64,000 nucleotides of DNA, from assembly GCF_000765905.2 (NCBI RefSeq), contig NZ_JRPL02000006.1:49922-113921 (forward strand), read 5' to 3'. Position 1 is the first letter of the stretch, and every line of letters starts with the position of its first letter. The notes beneath the pieces are model-generated. The model worked only from the letters and a program-made list of their open reading frames with translations, had not been told where the DNA came from and did not search any database. The position numbers were made by a program, and so were the translations under genes. This DNA is from Helicobacter trogontum. GTDB lineage: Bacteria; Campylobacterota; Campylobacteria; Campylobacterales; Helicobacteraceae. Below are positions 17,636 to 25,613 of the stretch, one piece after another.

Positions 17636-19324
17636 ATGAAAATTAGTCCAGAAAAAATTGATGAAATGTTTCCCAATGAAGGAGAAGATTTTGCAACAAT
17701 GTTAAGCCGTTCAGAGCAGTCTGAAGACAACATTTTGAGAGAAGGAAAAATCGTAAAGATTGACGATGAGAGCGTTATAATTGATGTGCAAGATAAAAAA
17801 GAAGGTCGCATGAGTATCGATGAGATAAAAGATTGCGATGGAAATCTCCTATTTAAGCAAGGTGATAGTATTCTTGTGCATGTATCAAAAAAAGGTGGCC
17901 TTAAGGTATCTTATAAAAAAGCTGTGAAGTACGAAAAAGTTGTGAATGAGATTAAAGCACTTGGTACAGACTATAAAGATAAGGTTGTTGAAGGTATAAT
18001 ACGAGGAAAAAATAAGGGTGGCTACCTTGTAGAATCTGCAAATGGTGTTGAGTATTTTATGCCAAGACATTATTCTGCGTTAAGTCGTGACAAAGATGAT
18101 TCTAAAGTGATTGGAAAGTCGATAAAAGCTTGTATAGTTGATATACGACCAAATGGCAATTCTATTGTTATTTCAAGAAAACGCTATCTTGATACCCATA
18201 CTGCTGCACAAAAAGAAAATGCTAAAAAGCTGCTTGAGAGTGGTTTAGCTTATGAAGGTGTTGTAAAAAATATTACGAAGTTTGGTCTATTTGTTGAAAT
18301 AGGATCTGTTGATGGGTTGGTGCATTTTACAGAAATTAGCCATAAGGGACCTGTAAACCCTGAAAAACATTATAAGGTTGGCGATAAAGTGCAAGTCAAA
18401 CCTCTTGAGTATAATGAAGAGAAAAATAGATTGTCACTTTCTATACGTGCTCTTTTTGATGATCCGTGGAAAGAAATTAAAGATGAGATTAAAGTTGGCT
18501 ATGTTATACGAGTTACTGTAAGCAATATTGAAGATTATGGTGCATTTGTAGATTTAGGAAATGATGTTGAGGGCTTTTTGCACATTTCTGAAATGTCATG
18601 GGATAAAAACATTAAGCGACCTAGCGATTGCTTGAAAGTTGGCGAAGAAATTAATGTTGAAGTTATCGAGATTGATCCTGATAATAGACGATTGAGGGTA
18701 AGCCTTAAAAAGTTACAAGATAAACCTTTCACTCAATTTACAAAAGAATATAAGGTAGGTGATGTTGTAACAGGTAAGGTTGCAACTATTACGAATTTTG
18801 GTGCATTTGTAAATCTTGGCTCTGTTGATGGATTGTTGCATAATGAAGATGCTTTTTGGGATAAGTCTAAGAAATGTGCTGATGAATTTAAAGTTGGAGA
18901 TTCTATTGAAGTCAAGATTGATAAAATTGATGTTGCAAACGAAAAGATTTCACTGAATAGGCGCTATCTTGTAGAGTCACCAAGTGAACAATTTGCAAAG
19001 AAATATGCTATTGATGATGAAATTTCTGGTCAAGTCATTGATATTCGAGATTTTGGTGTGTTTATCAAGGTGGAAGGTGAAAATATTGATGCACTTATTC
19101 GCAATGAGGATTTAGGAAATATTGCTAAAGATAGCATTAAACTTGGTGATACCATAAAGGGTGCGTTAGCACAGATTGATAAAAAAACAAATCGTGTACG
19201 CTTATCTGTGCGTAGATTACAGAAAAATAAAGAGCGCCAAGAACTAAATGATTATAATTCTGATGAGAAAGTTACTCTAGGTGATACTTTGGGCGATAAG
19301 TTTAAGAATCTTGGCAAAAAATAA
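17636..19324 (+). CDS. rpsA: 30S ribosomal protein S1
   Basis: Ribosomal S1, which brings mRNA to the 30S subunit. 562 residues with about six S1 RNA-binding repeats; clear examples are GLFVEIGSVDGLVHFTEI, GAFVDLGNDVEGFLHISEM and GAFVNLGSVDGLLHNED. Start ATG 17636 with AAAGG 8 bases upstream. It heads a run of three same-strand genes (rpsA, anchored protein, serA), the order known in H. pylori as HP0399-HP0398-HP0397. Conserved and intact. Confidence 0.96.
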   Translation: MKISPEKIDEMFPNEGEDFATMLSRSEQSEDNILREGKIVKIDDESVIIDVQDKKEGRMSIDEIKDCDGNLLFKQGDSILVHVSKKGGLKVSYKKAVKYEKVVNEIKALGTDYKDKVVEGIIRGKNKGGYLVESANGVEYFMPRHYSALSRDKDDSKVIGKSIKACIVDIRPNGNSIVISRKRYLDTHTAAQKENAKKLLESGLAYEGVVKNITKFGLFVEIGSVDGLVHFTEISHKGPVNPEKHYKVGDKVQVKPLEYNEEKNRLSLSIRALFDDPWKEIKDEIKVGYVIRVTVSNIEDYGAFVDLGNDVEGFLHISEMSWDKNIKRPSDCLKVGEEINVEVIEIDPDNRRLRVSLKKLQDKPFTQFTKEYKVGDVVTGKVATITNFGAFVNLGSVDGLLHNEDAFWDKSKKCADEFKVGDSIEVKIDKIDVANEKISLNRRYLVESPSEQFAKKYAIDDEISGQVIDIRDFGVFIKVEGENIDALIRNEDLGNIAKDSIKLGDTIKGALAQIDKKTNRVRLSVRRLQKNKERQELNDYNSDEKVTLGDTLGDKFKNLGKK

Positions 19325-19348
19325 TATCTTTTGTATGTAGGGTTTTGG

Positions 19349-19849
19349 ATGATAAGAGGCATAATTGCTGGACTTGTGCTTGTTGTTGTGCTTGGTGGTG
19401 GCTACGTTTTGTATGCGTTTTATCAAAAAATGCAGAATACCGATGTGCAAATAGAAGAGCCTACAACAAAGATTCCACAAAAGCAAGTAATCACAAATAT
19501 TCCAAAAATGGAGACCATACAAGATGATGTATGGATTAGTAATGCAGATGAAAAAGCACTTGCTACTACCTATCAGTTTCCATCCAATGTGCTTGATATT
19601 AATATCGAAGTCAAACGTTATGAAGATTTAAAGACAGATTACACAAAAGTACTAGTTAAAAATCTTGATGATTATAAATTTTTTTGTTTAAACGAGATTC
19701 TACGACAAAAGCATATTGATTTTTCTTATTTTAAGCATAAAGATACACTTGATTTGCTGTTGTTTATGCCAGATGAAACACAACGTGAAATGATCTTGAG
19801 TGATTTTAAATATTATGGTATAGAATATGAAATTAGTCTGAAAAAATAG
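19349..19849 (+). CDS. Membrane-anchored conserved hypothetical (HP0398-like position)
   Basis: 166 residues from ATG 19349, 24 bases after rpsA. An upstream in-frame TTG at 19331 is less likely, since the ATG gives a compact helix of about 20 residues at the very N-terminus (GIIAGLVLVVVLGGGYVLYAF) followed by a polar linker and a soluble domain. There is no cysteine lipobox. The C-terminal domain (about residues 65-166) is mixed alpha/beta and unfamiliar to me. The place between rpsA and serA is conserved in Helicobacter as far as I recall. Probably anchored in the inner membrane facing the periplasm; function unknown. Confidence 0.75.
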   Translation: MIRGIIAGLVLVVVLGGGYVLYAFYQKMQNTDVQIEEPTTKIPQKQVITNIPKMETIQDDVWISNADEKALATTYQFPSNVLDINIEVKRYEDLKTDYTKVLVKNLDDYKFFCLNEILRQKHIDFSYFKHKDTLDLLLFMPDETQREMILSDFKYYGIEYEISLKK

Positions 19850-19884
19850 ATATTATTTCATTCCAACGATTTTAAAGGAGCAAT

Positions 19885-21492
19885 ATGAAAAAACACATTA
19901 TAGTATGCGATCATATCCATGATGAGGGCTTAAAGATATTGAGTACACAAGATGATATTTCTGTGGAAAATTTAGCACATTTACCAAAAGATGAGCTACT
20001 TACTCATTTGCACAAAGCTGATGTGCTTATTACTAGAAGTTCAACTGCAGTAAATGAAAAACTCTTGGAGTCTGCGTATGATAATTCCAAAAAATTAAAG
20101 GCAATCGTGCGTGCAGGAGTAGGTGTTGATAATGTTAATATTGATGCGTGTTCTTACAGGGGTATTGTAGTGATGAATGTGCCTACTGCAAATACAATTG
20201 CTGCGGTAGAACTAACAATGACACATCTTTTGAGTGCTATTCGTAGATTTCCAAGTGCACATACGCAACTGAAAGTGGAGCGTAAATGGAAAAGAGAGGA
20301 TTGGTATGGTACTGAGCTAAAAGATAAAAAACTTGGTGTAATTGGTTTTGGCAATATTGGAAGTCGTGTAGGTATTCGTGCAAAAGCTTTTGATATGCAA
20401 GTCATTGCCTATGATCCATATATTAATCCAAATAAAGCGCTTGATTTGGGCATTGAATATACGACTAACTTTGATGATATTCTTGCGTGTGATATTATTA
20501 CCATTCATACACCAAAAAATAAACAAACTACAAATATGATTACAAGCAAAGAAATTGCAAAGATGAAAGATGGTGTAATTTTGATAAATTGTGCACGTGG
20601 TGGCTTATATAATGAAGATGATTTATACGAGGGATTAAAATCCAAAAAAATTGCATGGGCGGGACTTGATGTATTTGATTCTGAACCTGCTATAGACAAT
20701 AAGCTTTTAGATTTAGATAACATTTATGTAACGCCTCATATTGGAGCAAATACACTTGAAAGTCAAGAAAAAATAGCAATAGAAGCTGCGCAAGCAGCTA
20801 TTTCGGCAGCAAGAGGCTCGGCTTTCCCAAATGCACTTAATTTGCCAACAAAAACACAAGATATGCCAGATTCTATTATTGCATATCTTGAACTTACACA
20901 GAAGTTAGCCTATTTTGCTGCACAAGCAATTGATGGTGCAATAAGCGCATTGCATATTTGCATTAATGGTGCTGAATTAGAGAAATATAAAGATGCTTTT
21001 TTAACATTTGGACTTGTTGGTGCATTAAAACCTTCTCTTGATGATAAGATTAATTATGTCAATGCAGCATTTGTTGCGACTGAACGGGGCGTGCAGAGCA
21101 ATGTAGAAGTTAAGCATGATGCAGAACCTTATAAAAATCTTGTCAAAATTACACTTAATACTGCTAAAGAAAGTGTGAGTGTAAGTGGTACAATTTATGA
21201 TGGACACATTGTAAGATTTAATAATATTAATGGTTTTGGTATGGATCTAGAGCCTAATGGAAACATGATACTTGTGCGAAATACAGATGTACCAGGTGTT
21301 ATCGGAAGTATTGGGCATACAATTGCAAAGCATCAAGTCAATATTGCAGATTTTAGACTCGGTAGAAAAACAGATTCTAGTGAAAAGAGTGCGTTAGCAC
21401 TTATACTTGTTGATAGCACTGTGTCTACACAATTGTTAGATGACTTGAGGGCTATACCAGAATGTTTAAGTGTGCGTAATGTACTTATGTAA
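19885..21492 (+). CDS. serA: D-3-phosphoglycerate dehydrogenase
   Basis: First step of serine synthesis: oxidises 3-phosphoglycerate with NAD. 535 residues, the long form with an intervening (ASB) domain and a C-terminal ACT domain. Rossmann motif GFGNIGSRVG lies near residue 153. Catalytic Arg238 (NCARGG), Glu267 (DSEPA) and His285 (TPHIGANT) are present. The ACT domain near residues 455-530 contains VPGVIGSIG, suggesting serine feedback. Start ATG 19885 with AAGGAG 6 bases upstream. Last core gene of the rpsA cluster. Confidence 0.96.
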   Translation: MKKHIIVCDHIHDEGLKILSTQDDISVENLAHLPKDELLTHLHKADVLITRSSTAVNEKLLESAYDNSKKLKAIVRAGVGVDNVNIDACSYRGIVVMNVPTANTIAAVELTMTHLLSAIRRFPSAHTQLKVERKWKREDWYGTELKDKKLGVIGFGNIGSRVGIRAKAFDMQVIAYDPYINPNKALDLGIEYTTNFDDILACDIITIHTPKNKQTTNMITSKEIAKMKDGVILINCARGGLYNEDDLYEGLKSKKIAWAGLDVFDSEPAIDNKLLDLDNIYVTPHIGANTLESQEKIAIEAAQAAISAARGSAFPNALNLPTKTQDMPDSIIAYLELTQKLAYFAAQAIDGAISALHICINGAELEKYKDAFLTFGLVGALKPSLDDKINYVNAAFVATERGVQSNVEVKHDAEPYKNLVKITLNTAKESVSVSGTIYDGHIVRFNNINGFGMDLEPNGNMILVRNTDVPGVIGSIGHTIAKHQVNIADFRLGRKTDSSEKSALALILVDSTVSTQLLDDLRAIPECLSVRNVLM

Positions 21493-21509
21493 TTAAAGAA
21501 TAAAATATC

Positions 21510-22619
21510 ATGAATATAGCGAATCTAGCACAGCCAAAGCATATTCTATATATTTTATTTTACATAGTATGCCTCGTTTTTAGTGCTTGTGCTAAAAAAG
21601 AGATTGCATCAAAACAAGATATAAAAACACAAATCAAGTCACAACATCCAAGCATACCATTTGCTTTGAACAAGGCAGATAGCAATAAATGGTATAAAGA
21701 GCAATTTTTACCTATCCTCAAAAAGTCATCAAGCAAAAAAGGTGCAGAAGAATATGAGCGGTTTGCAAAGCTTTATTTTGCTGACTTGAGTCAAATACAG
21801 GATTATGACAAGCATGTGCCCCAAGATAAACTTTTACAATCTGTTAGTTTTACCCTTTTTGCACAAGATGTTTTTAGAGAATTTCTATTTTTGCAAGAAA
21901 TGGGGCTAATAGTTGCCCCATGGGAAGCATTTGCGAGTGATATTGAGTTTGGTAATCATATTATAAGTGCGAGTTTTGTGGCAAAAGTAGCTGATGAAAT
22001 AGGGCAATTTGAAAATGAAAGTTATGAAAATCTCAATAATATTGTGTTAGCCCATAGTCTTTTAAGGCTTACAGAAAAATATGCTTATGTAACACAAACT
22101 AGTAAAAAAACGCGAGATATCACAGAGATAGCACAATATGTACTACCAGATTCCTTGTATTCATTTCTTTTTTATAGGATTGTATACGCCAAATATATGG
22201 AGAAATTTCAAAGTAATTTTATATTACATGCTATGTCAAGGCAATTTCCTAGTGCCACTTTGCAAGCTAGTAATAAGATTTTATATGTGCAACCACAACA
22301 TAATAATATAAAAACCATGCAAAAATATTTTTCCTTTACATCATTTGAACCTACAAATCCTTTGGCTATCATGCAATGTAGATCAGGAAGTATGTATTAT
22401 CCAGCACAAAAAGCTTGCATACAAGCAACTTTTATCTCGTGGCTAACGTATTTACAATTTAGCCTAAGGCGACATAATTCGCCTTATGTATTGCCAATTT
22501 TTACAGATTCTAAGCTTTGCTTATTGCTCACACAAAATAACATTGTTGTATATCCTTATAATGAGGGTACTTTTTGTAAGAATCTTGTTGCTACGTGGCA
22601 AACCCATCAAGCAAGATAG
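21510..22619 (+). CDS. Putative lipoprotein of unknown function
   Basis: 369 residues starting 17 bases after serA, so likely co-transcribed. The N-terminus has a positively charged stretch and a hydrophobic core ending in the lipobox VFSAC (Cys27), which predicts a lipid-anchored protein. The mature part is mainly helical with many aromatic residues and four further cysteines near the C-terminus (QCRSG, KACIQ, LCLL, FCKN) that could form disulfides. No family is recognised from the sequence alone. H. pylori has a conserved hypothetical at the same place after serA, as I recall. Confidence 0.75.
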   Translation: MNIANLAQPKHILYILFYIVCLVFSACAKKEIASKQDIKTQIKSQHPSIPFALNKADSNKWYKEQFLPILKKSSSKKGAEEYERFAKLYFADLSQIQDYDKHVPQDKLLQSVSFTLFAQDVFREFLFLQEMGLIVAPWEAFASDIEFGNHIISASFVAKVADEIGQFENESYENLNNIVLAHSLLRLTEKYAYVTQTSKKTRDITEIAQYVLPDSLYSFLFYRIVYAKYMEKFQSNFILHAMSRQFPSATLQASNKILYVQPQHNNIKTMQKYFSFTSFEPTNPLAIMQCRSGSMYYPAQKACIQATFISWLTYLQFSLRRHNSPYVLPIFTDSKLCLLLTQNNIVVYPYNEGTFCKNLVATWQTHQAR

Positions 22620-22739
22620 GTTGCATAACATAAGTTTGCATTTACATGGGAGTTAGCAAGTGTAGAATGGAAAATATTGAGTTTGCAACTAAACATGGAA
22701 TCTAATGTGGTGTTTAAGAAAGGCTTTAGAAATACATGC

Positions 22740-22745
22740 TATAAT
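22740..22745 (+). promoter_or_regulatory. -10 box before the FliJ-like gene
   Basis: Perfect TATAAT in the context GCTATAATGC, 27 bases before the ATG at 22773. Confidence 0.45.
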
Positions 22746-22772
22746 GCAAATTGCTAGTTATGAGGAAATGCT

Positions 22773-23204
22773 ATGACAAAACAGCTTGCTAATCTTGTAA
22801 AAATTGCAAAGCAAAAGCTTGATATGCAGGAAAAAAACTTATTACGTAATCAGACATTAATTACGCATAAATATGCCCATATAGATTCTATAAATGTGCA
22901 AATTGCTAGTATTCCTATGCCTTCATCTGGTAGTTTTAGCGCCTATCAGAGCCAAAAAGATTCGATTCAAGCATACTTATATGAAATACATGAAATTCAA
23001 ATGCAAATTGGCATTCTAAGGGATGAGCAAGAATACATTAAGCAGCAAATTCGTATAGCACACCTAGAGCATGAAAAAATGCTATATCTCTATAATAAAG
23101 CCAAAAATGCACAGACTTTAGAAAACAATAAGCAGGAAGTAAAGCAGCTAGATGAAGTTACAATCATGCTGCACACAAGACAAAAGAATAATGCAAATAC
23201 CTAA
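22773..23204 (+). CDS. FliJ-like coiled-coil protein
   Basis: 143 residues, almost wholly helical with heptad-like spacing and no membrane segment. Length, charge and two long helices joined near a Pro/Ser-rich turn (IPMPSSGSF, residues 47-55) resemble FliJ, the coiled-coil stalk of the flagellar export ATPase; H. pylori HP0256, described as FliJ-like, has about this length. Start ATG 22773 with AGGAAA upstream. It is separated from its neighbours by its own promoter. The FliJ link is from shape and size, not from a diagnostic motif; any other small coiled-coil protein is possible. Confidence 0.6.
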   Translation: MTKQLANLVKIAKQKLDMQEKNLLRNQTLITHKYAHIDSINVQIASIPMPSSGSFSAYQSQKDSIQAYLYEIHEIQMQIGILRDEQEYIKQQIRIAHLEHEKMLYLYNKAKNAQTLENNKQEVKQLDEVTIMLHTRQKNNANT

Positions 23205-23326
23205 CCCACTTAAAACTCCTATGTGCTTAAAACACTATTGTGAAGATCTAACTACTATTTAAAAACACATTACACAATATCATCATATGATTATGGTAAT
23301 ATTAGATATTTAATATGGAGAAGTAT

Positions 23327-23962
23327 ATGTTTAGCGGACTTGTGAGACAATTTGCAAAAGTGCGGTTTTATCGCAATCAGATTTTGTGTTTGGAATCTGA
23401 CTTAAACCCACAAATAGGTGATAGCATAGCTGTTAATGGTGCATGTCTTACCGCTATAGAAAGTACAAAAACGCATTTTAGTGTTGAGCTTAGCAAAGAG
23501 AGTGCTTCTTTGATTGCTACAGAAAATTTGCAAGGATTGGTGCATGTTGAACCAGCCCTGCGTTTACATGATGGATTGCATGGGCATATCGTGCAAGGAC
23601 ATATTGATTGTGTTGGTGTGATAAAATCTATAGAAATGCAGACAAATAGCTATGTTTTTTGCATAGAGACAACACAAAAGGCTCTTGAGTGTATGGTTGA
23701 AAAGGGGAGTGTATGTATTGATGGTATCAGTCTTACTATACACGATGTGGGATCCTCTAGCTTTAGTCTTGTCATAATCCCGCACACAATGCAAAATACA
23801 CTTTTTGCAGGTTATACAATAGGTCGCAGAGTTAATATTGAAACTGACATTATTACACGAAGCATTGCAAATATGTTTCATAAATATATGCTAACTCATA
23901 ATAATCCTAATAAAAAACAAGTAATACAGGATATATATGATTCTATAGCTCTTTCATACTGA
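23327..23962 (+). CDS. ribE: Riboflavin synthase alpha chain
   Basis: Makes riboflavin by dismutation of two 6,7-dimethyl-8-ribityllumazines. 211 residues with the family's two lumazine-binding repeats: MFSGLV at the start, VNGACLTA near residue 44 and the matching VCIDGISLTI near 140. The start is set at ATG 23327, as GGAG at 23317-23320 then lies 6 bases upstream and MFSGLV is the family's usual beginning; an in-frame ATG at 23315 lacks a ribosome site. The conserved HGHIVQGHID block is present. No FMN riboswitch was seen upstream. Confidence 0.93.
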   Translation: MFSGLVRQFAKVRFYRNQILCLESDLNPQIGDSIAVNGACLTAIESTKTHFSVELSKESASLIATENLQGLVHVEPALRLHDGLHGHIVQGHIDCVGVIKSIEMQTNSYVFCIETTQKALECMVEKGSVCIDGISLTIHDVGSSSFSLVIIPHTMQNTLFAGYTIGRRVNIETDIITRSIANMFHKYMLTHNNPNKKQVIQDIYDSIALSY

Positions 23963-24032
23963 TAAAAACCTAGAGGACAATGAGATATGCTTTTTAAGTA
24001 TAGCTATATGAGGCATTTATAATCATGAGGTG

Positions 24033-24758
24033 CTAAAACCTTTTAGGTGCCTTTATCCCTTTTAATCTCAAATATCTATAAAAGATGGTTAAAGCATGAT
24101 GTTCTTTTGCTCCAATTCTATAATAAATACGCTCTAAATATGCACGAGCAAATGTTTTTTTAATACCAATCTTATTGACATAAGACATAAGTATATAATG
24201 TGGAATCTTAATGCCTTTATATCGCTTTCCTTGTCCTAATTTATGATTAAAATCAGATATGAGATTCTGATAGAATATATCATGTGTATGAAAACATGCA
24301 CGACCAAAAACAAAGGGCAATCCAGTCTTATCATACCAACATTTTGCCATATCCTTATACTGCACTCGCGTGTTGCCATTTATAGAATCATAATGATATT
24401 TTAAAGCCCTATCGCCAATTAATACTGCACCTTTTAAATCAAGCACCATACAGAGTGCATTAGAAGTTGCTGATTGATAATCATTTGCAGGATTAGATTC
24501 TAAAACAAGGACACTCCACACTTCTTTACATGCGATAATACCAGCTTTACACGCCTTTGCCTTATAATGTGCTTTCATGCCTGCAATAGATGAGATGAAG
24601 CCAGAATCAATACGCCGAAATAAAAACTCTTGATTAAGCTTTGCAGGATAACTTTTCTTGTAGTTACAAGCATGCTTGAAACTATTGTTTGTTCTATATC
24701 CTTTCAAAAATACATCAAATGGCAATAAGTTTAAATATTCAATTTTTCCAAATCGCAT
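24033..24758 (-). CDS. mqnA: Chorismate dehydratase of the futalosine pathway
   Basis: MqnA removes water from chorismate to give 3-[(1-carboxyvinyl)oxy]benzoate, the entry to futalosine-type menaquinone synthesis used in Helicobacter and Campylobacter. 241 residues. The N-terminus GKIEYLNLLPFDVF is the family's signature (Y-x-N-x-x-P), followed by a periplasmic-binding-protein fold with ISSIAG and ALKYHYDS blocks; GLPFVFGR near residue 145 is typical. Start ATG 24758 lies 14 bases after the stop of the upstream outer-membrane protein gene, so these may be co-transcribed. Confidence 0.85.
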   Translation of the reverse strand: MRFGKIEYLNLLPFDVFLKGYRTNNSFKHACNYKKSYPAKLNQEFLFRRIDSGFISSIAGMKAHYKAKACKAGIIACKEVWSVLVLESNPANDYQSATSNALCMVLDLKGAVLIGDRALKYHYDSINGNTRVQYKDMAKCWYDKTGLPFVFGRACFHTHDIFYQNLISDFNHKLGQGKRYKGIKIPHYILMSYVNKIGIKKTFARAYLERIYYRIGAKEHHALTIFYRYLRLKGIKAPKRF

Positions 24759-24772
24759 AAAAAGCCTTTAGC

Positions 24773-25546
24773 CTAAAGTAGAAAATGCATATTAAAACCA
24801 ACTGCAACGAAACGATCTACTCCAGAAATGTAACTGATAGGGTATCCACCATACACCTCTATTCTATACTTCTTTGTATTTGCCCCAAGTCCAATCCTAG
24901 CGATAATATTTGCTGTATCATATATGTGAAGTGGCATCAAAGCACTTGCGCCAAGAAATACGCCAATTCCAGTTAAGAATCGTCCTTCTAGTGCCACATT
25001 ATAAAAGTAATCAATTGCACCACCAAGACTATAAAACTCACTTGCTGAGAATAAATTATAATCGCCTATGACAGCAAATTTCAACCCTTGATTGGGCGAA
25101 AATCGTGCAAAGAATCCAACTTGTATACCTGCACTTAACACGGATAAATTGGTATTGAGAGTAGATGTGTTGTTCGTTTGCGTGGTCCTATTGCCAAATA
25201 TGCTCAACGTGTGGGATTCAACTCCTACACCTATAAACCATGTCATTTTTTTGTATGGCTGTATCTCTTTTATTGCACTATTTTGGATAAGATGATAGCG
25301 AAAGGGTGAGCGAAGGTGTGATTTTATTACATGTGGCTTTGAGTTATTGCGGTATTTTATGTCATCTTGTGTGCTTTTAGGTTTTATGGAGTTAGGTTTT
25401 ACTACTTCATGTTCTTGCTTACTATATTTTTCTCTTTCTACTTTTTCCCTATCTTCTTTTAAAGATTCCAAAAGTGCATTATCAATAGAATCTGCAAATA
25501 AACTCTGCAAAAACAAAACAATATATGCAAAATATATTCTTTTCAT
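24773..25546 (-). CDS. Putative outer membrane beta-barrel protein
   Basis: 257 residues with an N-terminal signal peptide (cleavage near LFADS, residue 18). Residues 20-90 are a highly charged Lys/Glu/Ser linker with no strand pattern; from about 95 on, alternating strands with Gly and aromatic residues ([37 protein letters not shown]) form a small barrel-like domain ending in NMHFLL. Start ATG 25546 after a GAGG site. It follows the two Sel1 genes on the same strand and precedes mqnA closely. Function unknown; an envelope role is likely. Confidence 0.7.
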   Translation of the reverse strand: MKRIYFAYIVLFLQSLFADSIDNALLESLKEDREKVEREKYSKQEHEVVKPNSIKPKSTQDDIKYRNNSKPHVIKSHLRSPFRYHLIQNSAIKEIQPYKKMTWFIGVGVESHTLSIFGNRTTQTNNTSTLNTNLSVLSAGIQVGFFARFSPNQGLKFAVIGDYNLFSASEFYSLGGAIDYFYNVALEGRFLTGIGVFLGASALMPLHIYDTANIIARIGLGANTKKYRIEVYGGYPISYISGVDRFVAVGFNMHFLL

Positions 25547-25613
25547 ATTTTTTAATCCTCAGACATATTTAGGGTGTAAATTGTTTATTTTTAATCTATA
25601 AAAATATCCAACT